Assembly (NCBI GenBank): GCA_902779315.1
Contig: CACZBC010000013.1
Location: 1 to 54,279, forward strand
Origin: an uncultured Bacteroidales bacterium
Lineage (GTDB): Bacteria > Bacteroidota > Bacteroidia > Bacteroidales > Bacteroidaceae
Direction of reading: 5' to 3'
DNA length: 54,279 nt
Below, piece after piece: positions 7,710 through 16,544 of this stretch (the first letter of the stretch is position 1; the number at the start of each line of letters is the position of its first letter). Below the pieces are notes generated by a model. That model was not told the DNA's origin and ran no database searches. It was given only the letters and a program-made list of their open reading frames with translations. A program made the position numbers and the translations under genes.

Positions 7710-7806
7710 ATTCTGAATATTTAGAAAATGTGAAATGTAGATAATAAGAAACTCTCTCCTAATTTCTTATTCTCTAATTTTCTTAATTTCTTATTTTCTT
7801 AACTTC

Positions 7807-8754
7807 TTAATTTATAATTGTTTTATCGTTGATAATGTCTTCGAGGGTGATGCCAAGCGCGTCACAAAGAAGTGCCTCGCGAGCATAAAGTCCGTTGCGG
7901 GCCTGCTGGAAATAGTAGGCATAGGGCGTATCGTCGATACTGTACTCTATCTCGTTGACGCGAGGCAGTGGATGGAGGATCTTCATGTTGGGCTTCGCCT
8001 TCGAGAGCATATTGCGGGTGAGGAGATAGCGGTCCTTGACGCGCTCATACTCGTCGAGGTCTGTGAAGCGCTCCCTTTGTACGCGCGTCATATATAATAT
8101 GTCGGCTCCCGCTATTGTGTTGGCGTCAAAATCCTGATGCTCCACGAACTTGATCTTCTTCTCCTCGCAATACTTCTTGTAGTGCTCAGGCATAGCGAGC
8201 TCGTCAGGAGCGATAAAGTGGAAGGTCGGGTTGAAGTGGCGCATAGCAGTCAGGAGGCTGTGAACCGTCCTGCCATACTTGAGGTCACCGACCAGATAGA
8301 TGTTCAGGTCCTCCAGCGTTCCCTGAGTCTGGTAGATGGTGTAGAGGTCGAGCATCGTCTGGCTGGGGTGCTGATTGGCTCCGTCTCCTGCATTCACGAC
8401 GGGCACAGGCGAAACCTCGCTGGCATACTGGGCAGCTCCCTCCAGATAGTGGCGCATCACGATTATGTCGGCATAGTTCGACACCATCATGATTGTGTCC
8501 TTCAGGGTCTCGCCCTTTGTTCCGCTGGTCACTTTGGGATCGGCAAAACCGATGACTTTCGCTCCAAGGCGATTGGCCGCAGTCTCGAAGCTGAGGCGCG
8601 TTCGTGTGCTCGGCTCGAAGAACAAAGCGGCAACTATTCTACCCTCGAGAAGCCTACGGTTGGGGTGCTTCTCGAACTCCTGCGCCATACGGATGAGGTA
8701 CTCGATTTTCTCGCGCGTATGGTAAGCGATGGTTACAAGACTTCTACTTTGCAT
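7807..8754 (-). CDS. pyrB: Aspartate carbamoyltransferase catalytic chain
   Basis: This cytosolic enzyme joins carbamoyl phosphate and aspartate to make carbamoyl-aspartate. The carbamoyl-phosphate motif F-F-E-P-S-T-R-T-R is at about residues 45-53, and H-P-L-P-R-V-N-E is near the C-terminus. The start at 8754 (M-Q-S-R-S-L) gives a normal 315 residues. A longer ORF start at 8796 is rejected because a TATCTTTG promoter box sits at 8775-8782, inside the would-be extension. It is first in the pyrB-pyrI-glyA operon. Confidence 0.97.
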   Translation of the reverse strand: MQSRSLVTIAYHTREKIEYLIRMAQEFEKHPNRRLLEGRIVAALFFEPSTRTRLSFETAANRLGAKVIGFADPKVTSGTKGETLKDTIMMVSNYADIIVMRHYLEGAAQYASEVSPVPVVNAGDGANQHPSQTMLDLYTIYQTQGTLEDLNIYLVGDLKYGRTVHSLLTAMRHFNPTFHFIAPDELAMPEHYKKYCEEKKIKFVEHQDFDANTIAGADILYMTRVQRERFTDLDEYERVKDRYLLTRNMLSKAKPNMKILHPLPRVNEIEYSIDDTPYAYYFQQARNGLYAREALLCDALGITLEDIINDKTIIN

Positions 8755-8774
8755 TACTTTCTGATTTTTCTGTG

Positions 8775-8782
8775 CAAAGATA
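8775..8782 (-). promoter_or_regulatory. -7 box of the pyrB-pyrI-glyA operon
   Basis: The minus strand reads TATCTTTGC, about 20 bp before the pyrB ATG. It decides the pyrB start, because a transcript from here cannot include the upstream ATG. Confidence 0.7.
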
Positions 8783-8871
8783 GTAAAAAAGTTCATAGTT
8801 CATAGCGCATAGTTCATAGTTATTTTATAATTCTTATAATTTTTCACTTTTCATTTTTAATTTTCAATTAA

Positions 8872-11201
8872 ATGTCGTACCTTTTCTTTGGACGCTCTAC
8901 ATCCTGGGAATACTGGCCATCGGCATCATTTTCTTCTGCATTTTCACAGGAGCCATCGGCTATATGCCCGACATCCAGCAACTGCAGAACCCCGTCAACA
9001 AGTTCGCCACTCAGGTCTTCTCGGCTGACGGGAAACAACTGGGAACGTGGAGCTACAGTAGTGCCAATCGTGTCTTTGCAGACTACGACGAACTGCCTCC
9101 AGCCCTCGTGCAGGCACTTGTTGCGACAGAGGATGTGCGCTTCTACGAACATAGCGGAATAGACTTCATGGCCCTGATGCGTGCCATCGTGAAGCGAGGC
9201 GTGCTGGGGCAAAAGAGCGCCGGTGGCGGCAGTACCATCACTCAGCAATTGGCCAAGCAGCTCTACTCGGAAAAGGCTGCAACCACGATGGAGCGACTCT
9301 TCCAAAAGCCCATCGAATGGGTGATTGCGCTCAAGTTGGAACGCTTCTACACGAAGGAGGAAATCATCTGTATGTACTTCAACTACTTCGACTTCCTCCA
9401 TAATGCAGTCGGCATCAAAACTGCAGCCCAGACCTACTTCGGCACGAAACCTGCAGAACTCGACACCTGTCAGTGTGCCCTGCTCGTAGGCATGTGCAAG
9501 AACCCAAGCTTCTTCAATCCGGTCCGGTTCCCGGAACGGTGTGTGGACCGCCGGAATACCGTCCTGATGCAAATGGAGAAGGCTGGCTACCTCTCCGAAG
9601 AGCAGCGCGAGGAACTGCGCGAACGTCCTCTCGAACTGAATTTCCATCGCGTCAGCCATAAGGAAGGACACGCCACCTATCTGCGCGACTATCTCCGCCA
9701 AATCCTGATGGCAAAGAAGCCCGTCAGGAGCGATTACGCTTCGTGGCAATACCAGAAGTTCTACGAGGATTCCCTGGCTTGGGAACGCGACCCCATCTAT
9801 GGCTGGTGCAACAAAAACTACAATCGCGAAGGACGTCCCTACAACATCTATACTGACGGCCTGAAGGTCTATACCACCATAGACAGCCGTATGCAGGAAT
9901 ATGCCGAACAAGCTGTAGCAAAGCACGTTACGGGCGAACTGCAACCTCTCTTTGACAAGGAACAGCGTTCGAACAGAAATGCTCCCTACGCTTCGGCCAT
10001 TTCCAGTGCGAGAGCAAAAGAGAATTTGGCTCGGGCAAAACGTCAAAGTCCTCGCTATATGGACATGAAACGGGCAGGATTCTCCGATGCAGAAATAGAG
10101 GAAGCCTTCAACAAACCCATCGAAATGGTGGTCTATACCACGAAGGGCGACAAGGATACCGTCATGACGCCACTTGACAGTATTCGCTACTACAAGTCGT
10201 TCCTGCGCACAGGTTTCATGTGTATGGATACAGAAACAGGCCACGTGAAAGCCTATGTTGGCGGAGTCGACTACAGCCATTTCCAATATGACATGTGTAC
10301 GCTCGGCAAGAACCAAGTCGGTTCTACCATCAAGCCCTACCTATACTCCCTTGCGATGGAAAGCGGATGGTCGCCTTGTGATGTGGCTCCAAACGTTCAG
10401 CAGACCTATTATGTACAAGGAAGTGGTGCTTGGACGCCCAGGAACGGCTCAAGAGCCCGTTATGGCGAGATGGTGACACTCAAGTGGGGCTTGGCTACGA
10501 GTAACAACTGGATTTCGGCTTATCTGCTCAATCAACTCAGTCCGGACCTTTTCGTCAAGCTCCTGCACGACTTCGGCATTCAGAATCAGGAAATCCATCC
10601 CTCGCTCTCACTCTGCCTTGGCCCTTGCGACATCTCAGTTGCGGAGATGGTGGGAGCCTACTCTGCCTTCCCGCAGAAAGGTGTTCGCCGTACCCCGCTC
10701 TATGTCACTCGAATTGAGGATAGCGACGGAAACGTGCTGGCTCAGTTCCAATCGAGAGTGAAAGAGGTAATCTCCGAAGAGTCAGCCTACAAGATGATTA
10801 TCATGATGCGAGGCGTCATAGACGGTGGTACAGGCCAGCGAATGCGTAACCGCTACCACATCACGGCTCCGATGGGAGGTAAGACAGGAACCACCAACGA
10901 CAATAGTGACGGCTGGTTCGTAGGTTACACTCCACGGCTAAGCTTTGGTGCTTGGGTTGGAGGTGATGAACACGACATTCACTTCGCAAGTATGGCTTAC
11001 GGTCAAGGTGCCAACTCGGCTCTTCCCATCACGGCCTACTTCCTCCAGAAAGTCTATGCCGACAAGAATCTAGGCTACAATCAGGACGAAGACTTCGACA
11101 TACCCTCTGGCTTTGATCCCTGTGGTAACGTCATCGTAGTAGGCGAACAGGAAGAGGAGGAAGAAGAATTCGACGAATTCGATTTTGACCTCGACGAGTA
11201 A
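8872..11201 (+). CDS. Class A penicillin-binding protein (PBP1A type), N-terminal frameshift
   Basis: This is a bifunctional peptidoglycan glycosyltransferase/transpeptidase. In the frame of ATG 8964, the GT51 glutamate is in A-T-E-D-V-R-F-Y-E-H-S-G (Glu56), followed by G-G-S-T-I-T-Q-Q-L. The transpeptidase has G-S-T-I-K (Ser454), an S-N-N motif and K-T-G-T-T (Lys640). The tail is very acidic. The family's membrane anchor (LWTLYILGILAIGIIFFCIF) lies upstream in the same frame but without a start codon. The ATG at 8872 is one frame away, and a single extra T in the T-run at 8882-8885 would join them. This is an error, a real disruption or slippage. The unbroken ORF alone is 8964-11201, without anchor. 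Confidence 0.85.
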
Positions 11202-11229
11202 CACGCTCCCCTACTCCTTCAGCATTAAT

Positions 11230-11350
11230 GCCAAACGACTGCAGTCACGATCGCCATCGTATAACGTGACGTTTGCAATCTTCACACTAGATGTTTGCCA
11301 ATGTCACACTAGATGTTTGCAATCATACAACTATACGTTTGCAGCTAAAC
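11230..11350. repeat. CTAGTGTGACG-family repeat cluster (gap 1)
   Basis: The stretch after the PBP stop repeats variants of CACACTAGATGTTTGC and ACGTGACGTTTGCA about four times at roughly 20-27 bp intervals. It belongs to the family also found at 18358, 29387, 33990, 41343 and 44842. Confidence 0.6.
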
Positions 11351-11517
11351 CTGGCATTTGAGTCAAACCGACTAGCACATTCTCGGCAAACCTTAATTTC
11401 TGCAAAAATTGTGTTATACAATATCAAGATAGTGTAATAATCTTGATTTAAATCAACAAAAGTTGCATTTTTGAAACATTTCCCTTATAAATTCTTGCAA
11501 TTTGAAAGAATTGCCGT

Positions 11518-11525
11518 ACCTTTGC
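11518..11525 (+). promoter_or_regulatory. -7 box (TACCTTTG) with no ORF downstream
   Basis: TACCTTTG followed by C is a strong match, and a TTTG lies about 20 bp upstream at a -33-like distance. The next downstream signal is a terminator at 11639, not a start codon. Confidence 0.6.
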
Positions 11526-11531
11526 AGTGCC

Positions 11532-11671
11532 TAAGAAAAAGAGAGTGCTCTTAAACAGGCCAAACTTAGATTAGTTTTGTTTTTAGACGAAATAGATTTG
11601 TTTGAAGGTTAATAATAGTTGTTAGTTTTAGTTTTTGGAGAAGCAATCCGTGAGGACCGCTTCTTTTTTTT
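11532..11671 (+). ncRNA. Candidate small RNA between PBP and calpain genes
   Basis: A strong -7 box at 11518-11525 and an intrinsic terminator at 11639-11671 (AGAAGC/GCTTCT stem, then about ten T) bracket roughly 140 nt with no credible ORF. The transcript would begin near 11532 and carry an A-rich 5' part and a U-rich middle. I do not recognise the family. A 6S-like or Bacteroidales-specific regulatory RNA is possible but unproven. Confidence 0.4.
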
Positions 11672-11692
11672 ATCCGAGAGGATAAAACAAAG

Positions 11693-11737
11693 CACCCTGC
11701 CTGAAGCGACAAACTTCCGACAGGGTGTTTTTCTTTT
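11693..11737. terminator. Bidirectional terminator at the calpain gene 3' end
   Basis: CACCCTG (11693-11699) pairs with CAGGGTG (11721-11727), and the inner parts CTGAAG/CTTCCG may extend the stem. TTTTTCTTTT follows on the plus strand and CTTTGTTTTAT on the minus strand. Confidence 0.7.
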
Positions 11738-11767
11738 GCTAAGCAGGGAACTTAGTCCACTCTGCTT

Positions 11768-13342
11768 TTATTCCGTCTCTTCCGGTTCAGTCTCTTCCAC
11801 GGGTTCATCACCATAGTGGAAGTCATAACTCTTCAGGTTATACATGCGCAACATCTCCTCGGAAGGACGCAAATCCATAGGCATCGGGATGAACTGAGGA
11901 GGCGTGTAACCGCCAAGATTCTCCTTCTTGTACTGAGCCATAGCCCCGCCAGGGAAAACCAGACGGAAGTCGATGGTCTTCAAAACCTCGCGCTTGTTGG
12001 GTATCTTCAGCTTACCATCTGTGGGATAGCCGCTTCCCCAAGGATTACGCATCACGAACTTATAGTCGGCTCCTGCGTCAGGATACATAACGGTAAAGGC
12101 ATGACCTGTTATCGTTTCCATTTCGCCACATACAAGACCACCGACATTAAAGCCGCCAACACTAATCATTCCATGACTCAAAGCATAATCGACTACAAGG
12201 TCGAACTCCGAGTTGTAAAGTTTGTCAGGACTGAAGCTATAGCTGTTGCCATTGCCTGTGAAGGGAGGTGCGGCATGCTCTGTTCCGATACCACCTATGT
12301 TGTTGCACTTGAAGCGGGTTTCCCACTTCATGAGAGCCTTCTCCATAATTGTCGCCCAATTGAAGACGCCATTCTTGCCGCTCACTTGCGCACAACCGCC
12401 ACCAGAGTTGCAAAGAAGCTTGTTATCCACGACAACATCGATGGGATTGCCTTGAGGATCGAACATATGGACGGTATAGTTGTTACCGTCCTTCTCGATA
12501 ATCGACTTGATCCACTCGGGATAGATATAAGCGAAGGAAGCGAAGACGGCACACATACAGCAGTCGCCGATGGAATGTTGGTTGACATCTGCAGGAACGG
12601 GAGAGCCGAAGGGATAAAGATTGATGCCCTTTGCCGTCCAGCTCTTGTAGCTGCCAATGTTCAGCCATTCTGCATCGGGTTGGTTGGCTGGGTTGGTGAG
12701 CCATGCAATATCCGCTTCGGAAGCAGCATTGAATTTCTCGAAGTGCTTTCCCATCGGCGTAATCTGGGAAGCAGAAGAGCCGCCCTTGACGCTGGCTGCC
12801 CAAAGCTTGTCTGCATCCGTATAGATGGTAGCACGTGTGGGATAGGCCACAAATTCAGACAAAGCAGCAGCATCTTTCGACTTATAGAAATAGTAGCGGT
12901 TGGTTCCTTGCTTGAGGAGGAGCAGGTCACCCTCAATGGCAATAATCTGATATGTGTACGGATAAGTGGTGCCTTCCTTTGTTGCCGTGAAGGTAGCACC
13001 TTCGGCTCCACCCATTTCAGTATAGGCGAGGTCGTAAATTGTCTCGCCAGACGACTTCATCCATTTCATCTTGGGACCTGACGTAAACACTATGACTTCT
13101 GAACCATCGTAATGAGTCTTGGTGCCAGAACCATTGTTTCCGACTTTCCAGCCAAGATACCAGACGCCATCCAACTCACCAGAAGCAGCGCCTTCCACAA
13201 TTTCCATGTAGTCGATGTCTTCAAGGGGACAGGAGACAATGCTTTTGTTCTTGAGCGTAATGTCTACGCGAAGCTGTGCCATAACGGCAGTACTGAGTGC
13301 CAACATAAAGAGGACAGTACTCAGAATACGTTTTGTCTTCAT
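11768..13342 (-). CDS. Secreted calpain-family (C2) cysteine peptidase with lipocalin-like domain
   Basis: This 524-residue protein has a signal peptide (MKTKRILSTVLFMLALSTAV). A beta-rich segment at about 55-155 (D-G-V-W-Y-L-G-W, Y-Y-F-Y-K) looks lipocalin-like. The C-terminal half carries the calpain triad: Cys261 in Q-H-S-I-G-D-C, His414 in T-G-H-A-F, Asn433 in R-N-P-W-G. The usual Trp after the catalytic Cys is Cys here. The tail is acidic. Bacterial calpains are uncommon; the Porphyromonas Tpr thiol protease is the known relative by family. Extracellular or surface proteolysis is the likely role (inference). Confidence 0.85.
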   Translation of the reverse strand: MKTKRILSTVLFMLALSTAVMAQLRVDITLKNKSIVSCPLEDIDYMEIVEGAASGELDGVWYLGWKVGNNGSGTKTHYDGSEVIVFTSGPKMKWMKSSGETIYDLAYTEMGGAEGATFTATKEGTTYPYTYQIIAIEGDLLLLKQGTNRYYFYKSKDAAALSEFVAYPTRATIYTDADKLWAASVKGGSSASQITPMGKHFEKFNAASEADIAWLTNPANQPDAEWLNIGSYKSWTAKGINLYPFGSPVPADVNQHSIGDCCMCAVFASFAYIYPEWIKSIIEKDGNNYTVHMFDPQGNPIDVVVDNKLLCNSGGGCAQVSGKNGVFNWATIMEKALMKWETRFKCNNIGGIGTEHAAPPFTGNGNSYSFSPDKLYNSEFDLVVDYALSHGMISVGGFNVGGLVCGEMETITGHAFTVMYPDAGADYKFVMRNPWGSGYPTDGKLKIPNKREVLKTIDFRLVFPGGAMAQYKKENLGGYTPPQFIPMPMDLRPSEEMLRMYNLKSYDFHYGDEPVEETEPEETE

Positions 13343-13383
13343 CTTTTTTACCTTATTATGTTATTTTTGTATATTTTCTCTTG

Positions 13384-13391
13384 CAAAGATA
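13384..13391 (-). promoter_or_regulatory. -7 box of the calpain gene
   Basis: The minus strand reads TATCTTTGC, about 41 bp before the ATG at 13342. Confidence 0.65.
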
Positions 13392-13426
13392 GTATTTATT
13401 TGGAATAAAGGAACAATCTGCCCTAA

Positions 13427-14215
13427 TTATTTTACATTATTGTATACTTGCCGTTGTCTGACTGCCTCAAAAAGAAGGATTGCAGCACTTACCGAGACAT
13501 TCAGGGAGTCCAAATGGCCCAACATGGGGATGCGAATGTGTGCATCAGCTTCTTTTCTCCACAAATCGGTCAATCCTGTCGCTTCCGTTCCCATCACGAT
13601 GGCGGTCGGACCTGTCATCGGAGTGTCGTAATAGAGGCTGGAGTCTTGCAGTTGTGCAGTCAGTATCTTTATGCCTTTCTCCTTGAAGAAAGCGATACAT
13701 TCCTCTGTGCTGCAAGCCACACAAGGAACCGTGAAGAGCGCTCCAACTGCAGAACGGATGAGATTGGGATTGTAGAGGTCAGTAAGCGGGTCACAGACTA
13801 TGACTGCATCAGCCCCAGCTGCATCGGCACTTCGAAGTACCGCTCCGAGGTTTCCAGGCTTTTCCACGCTCTCCAGAACCACAATAAGTGGCGAGGAAGA
13901 GAGTTTCAAATCGGCAAGCCTCATGTTTCGAGCCTCAACCAAAGCCACTATTCCTTCTGTCCCGCCACGATAGGCGATTCGTTCGTACACATTTCGAGCG
14001 ACAGGAACAATCTCAACAGCCTTGGGCAGAGAGAATGGAGTTTCCGCAATCTCCTCACAGACAAAGGCCATCCGCAGCCGGTAGCCTGCTGCCAGACAAT
14101 GTTCCACTTCGCGACGGCCCTCTACGACAAAGAGCCCTTCTGCCCTTCGCTGAGAGGATTTCTGCTGAAGCAAGAGCAGATGCTTGATCTGCGGATTTTG
14201 CGTACTCGATATCAT
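13427..14215 (-). CDS. SpoU/TrmH-family RNA 2'-O-methyltransferase
   Basis: This 262-residue enzyme would methylate a ribose 2'-hydroxyl of rRNA or tRNA using S-adenosylmethionine. The N-terminus matches the SpoU substrate-binding domain (N-P-Q-I-K-H-L, F-V-V-E-G-R-R-E-V). The C-terminus has the knotted-fold motifs: E-x-V-E-K-P-G-N-L-G-A-V-L-R-S, I-V-M-G-T-E-A-T-G-L, and I-P-M-L-G-H-L-D-S-L-N-V-S-V. The substrate cannot be told. The start lies 2 bp after the stop of the serine-hydrolase gene, so the two are co-transcribed. Confidence 0.93.
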   Translation of the reverse strand: MISSTQNPQIKHLLLLQQKSSQRRAEGLFVVEGRREVEHCLAAGYRLRMAFVCEEIAETPFSLPKAVEIVPVARNVYERIAYRGGTEGIVALVEARNMRLADLKLSSSPLIVVLESVEKPGNLGAVLRSADAAGADAVIVCDPLTDLYNPNLIRSAVGALFTVPCVACSTEECIAFFKEKGIKILTAQLQDSSLYYDTPMTGPTAIVMGTEATGLTDLWRKEADAHIRIPMLGHLDSLNVSVSAAILLFEAVRQRQVYNNVK

Positions 14216-14217
14216 TC

Positions 14218-15435
14218 CTATTTCGTTCTGCCTGTATATGCGTCAATCCCTGAAGTGTTGATTGTCTGCGAGAAGAACTTGTTTGCGGCTTCGTTCATGG
14301 CTCCACTCCAAGGTTGAGAGCCGTTAACCTGAACCACCCAAAGCTTCAACTGCTTCTTGTGCCAGTTCACCATGCAATTCGTTCCCCAAGCACCTCCATG
14401 GCCGAACCACTCGTTCTCGCCGTCTTTCTTTGGCGCATTCAAGCCGAGAGAATAGCCACCAAGGTTGTCAGGACGGGTAGTGACAGCAAGTATCGACTTG
14501 ACCGTCTCCTCTTTCAGGATGCGAACTCCATTATCGCCCAAGCCCAAGTTCATCAACATCTTGTAGAACTTCAGCTGGTCGTTTGCAGTCGTCCAGAGTC
14601 CTGCTCCAGCCGAAGCGAACACATGACCATCGTTATATGGACGCTGTTCCCAGCCGTTCTCGAGACGATAAACAGCCTTCTCGCCTGCCTTCACATCATA
14701 CATCTCGACCTGTTTCTTCAGTTGCTTGTCTGTGGGCCAGAACCAAGTCGACTTCATGCCCAAGGGGTCGAGGACTTCCTTCTTCAGATAATCCTCCCAT
14801 TTCATGCCGGTTACGACCTCCACGATTGCAGCTCCGATGTCGATTCCAGTGTTGGAATACTGGTCACGAGTACCAGGTTCGAACGAGATGGGAGAGCCTG
14901 CAGCGATGGATGCGACTTGTCTGAGAGGAGCGCCTCCTGACCATCCTCCACCACGAACATCACTTCGTTTTGCACTACATTCAAAGGGGAAACCGCCAGT
15001 ATGATTCAGGACCATTCGAACCGTCAAGACATTCTTGGCCTTGTGAAGCGTTTTGATGCCGTCCTTATCGCTGTCCTGAACCCAAAGATCCTTGAACTCT
15101 GGCAGATACTTCGAAACGGGATCGTCCAGCGAGATTTTGCCCTCCTCGACCAATTTGGCAATCGTCACTCCGCAGAAGCCCTTTGTCTGGGAACACTGCA
15201 TGAAGACGTTATCGAGTCGGATGGGACGCTTCTGCTCCACATTCGCATAGCCGATGCAGCAAGTTTCCTGCACGCCGTTATTGTAGAAAATGCTGATTGC
15301 ACCAGGCAATTCGCCGCGATCAACATAGGGTTGCAACACTTCTTTGGCAAATGTCGTCTTGGATTCGATGACTTTCGTCTTGGCATTCGTGGTCAGAGAA
15401 AACGTGACCAGTAAAAGGAAAAACAGTTTCTTCAT
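14218..15435 (-). CDS. Beta-lactamase-family serine hydrolase (class C-like), exported
   Basis: This 405-residue protein has a signal peptide (MKKLFFLLLVTFSLTTNA). Motifs of the AmpC/EstB fold are S-Q-T-K (Ser82, Lys85), Y-S-N at the tyrosine position, and H-G-G in F-G-H-G-G-A-W-G. It could be an esterase, D-peptidase or amidase; a true beta-lactamase is not implied. It is first in a two-gene unit with the SpoU methylase. Confidence 0.88.
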   Translation of the reverse strand: MKKLFFLLLVTFSLTTNAKTKVIESKTTFAKEVLQPYVDRGELPGAISIFYNNGVQETCCIGYANVEQKRPIRLDNVFMQCSQTKGFCGVTIAKLVEEGKISLDDPVSKYLPEFKDLWVQDSDKDGIKTLHKAKNVLTVRMVLNHTGGFPFECSAKRSDVRGGGWSGGAPLRQVASIAAGSPISFEPGTRDQYSNTGIDIGAAIVEVVTGMKWEDYLKKEVLDPLGMKSTWFWPTDKQLKKQVEMYDVKAGEKAVYRLENGWEQRPYNDGHVFASAGAGLWTTANDQLKFYKMLMNLGLGDNGVRILKEETVKSILAVTTRPDNLGGYSLGLNAPKKDGENEWFGHGGAWGTNCMVNWHKKQLKLWVVQVNGSQPWSGAMNEAANKFFSQTINTSGIDAYTGRTK

Positions 15436-15480
15436 ATTCTTTTGTGTTTAGATTAGTTTAGTTTATAGCGTTTTGCGGTA

Positions 15481-15488
15481 CAAAATTA
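15481..15488 (-). promoter_or_regulatory. -7 box of the serine-hydrolase gene
   Basis: The minus strand reads TAATTTTG followed by T, about 45 bp before the ATG at 15435. Confidence 0.5.
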
Positions 15489-15592
15489 CGAATAAGAAAG
15501 AGAATTACAAAGGAAAAACAAAAAGATTTTCAGATTCGACCCTAACAAATTCCTTCTTATGACACGAGTTGCAGGGATTGGTAAATTTTTGA

Positions 15593-16531
15593 TTATGATA
15601 TTCCAAGCAGTTTGTGCAAGCGTTTCGAGAAAAGTCCTCTTCCAACGCCAGACAGGTGCAAGAGGTCGGAAAAGTTTTCTGCACTATCATCATCGAAAGG
15701 ATACTTGACAATCTCCGTTTGAGGATGGATTTTGCCGTATGTGTTCTCATCCATTATTATATTTGTGCCTTTCAGCAACGTAGCATACTTGTCCATTATC
15801 ACAGGATAGCTTGTTTCTTCTGTCACTTTTCTATACTTCGGTGTTTCAATGAAGTACAGGTTGATGCCGTTCTCTTGAGAAAGCTTTACTATCTCGTTGA
15901 TGTAATGAAGTTGTCTTTCGTCGAGTTCTGATGGTGCTGCGTCAACTTTGCTGGCGAGAAGGGCTTCTGCGGCTTGGCCTTTCTCGTTTGACGGCAAAGA
16001 TGCTCCTCTGTCGTATCGTGCATTAATGAGCGGATAGCTGATTGGCCATGTTGCCAACACCTCGATATTCGAGGTTACGAGTGCATCGTAATAAGTGCCG
16101 AAGTTTCCTTTTCCATATGTTTTCACCTCGTCAAGCACATCCATTTGGAAGGGCAGGTCGGTATCGAGGAAGATTCGTTCGTCAAAGATAGACGGCTTAG
16201 ATACTGCAGCATAAGCATACATGTCGCAATAGAGGTTGTCTATCTTCACTCCTTTCTTCAGCAAATAAGAGACGACTTTATAAATCAAGTATGGTTGATT
16301 GCCGTCATAAGCTATCAGATACATATCGTCTGTCTTGACATCGTCGGCTTGCATCCCGTTTCTGAACATTGAACTGCCGATGAACAGATGGCTTACTTTC
16401 CCCCTGTCCACCAGCGCCTCTATTCCGAAATTACCCGTTGCCATCCGGCTTTTAAACAGGATTGGTTTTGTCGCTACAACTGCCGATGCGAGCAGGATGG
16501 CAATAATCACTTCTATAATCAACCTTCTCAT
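15593..16531 (-). CDS. SGNH/AlgJ-like partner of MBOAT acyltransferase
   Basis: This 312-residue protein has an N-terminal membrane anchor (residues about 4-22). It has the hydrolase block F-I-G-S-S-M-F-R, with the serine of a GxS motif, and a late D-L-L-H-L-S-G that supplies the Asp/His pair. This is the DltD/AlgJ/AlgX-like layout, so it probably transfers an acyl group to an exported glycan. It starts 13 bp after the MBOAT stop, so they form one operon, close to the exopolysaccharide locus. Confidence 0.8.
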   Translation of the reverse strand: MRRLIIEVIIAILLASAVVATKPILFKSRMATGNFGIEALVDRGKVSHLFIGSSMFRNGMQADDVKTDDMYLIAYDGNQPYLIYKVVSYLLKKGVKIDNLYCDMYAYAAVSKPSIFDERIFLDTDLPFQMDVLDEVKTYGKGNFGTYYDALVTSNIEVLATWPISYPLINARYDRGASLPSNEKGQAAEALLASKVDAAPSELDERQLHYINEIVKLSQENGINLYFIETPKYRKVTEETSYPVIMDKYATLLKGTNIIMDENTYGKIHPQTEIVKYPFDDDSAENFSDLLHLSGVGRGLFSKRLHKLLGIS

Positions 16532-16544
16532 CGATACCTTTTAA

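Noticed and set aside
8755-8796. Longer pyrB start
   Set aside because: The -7 box at 8775-8782 lies within it, and ATCase families begin near M-Q-S-R-S-L.
14218-15435. Antibiotic-resistance beta-lactamase
   Set aside because: S-x-x-K, Y-S-N and H-G-G are shared by many esterases and peptidases of this fold; resistance cannot be claimed.
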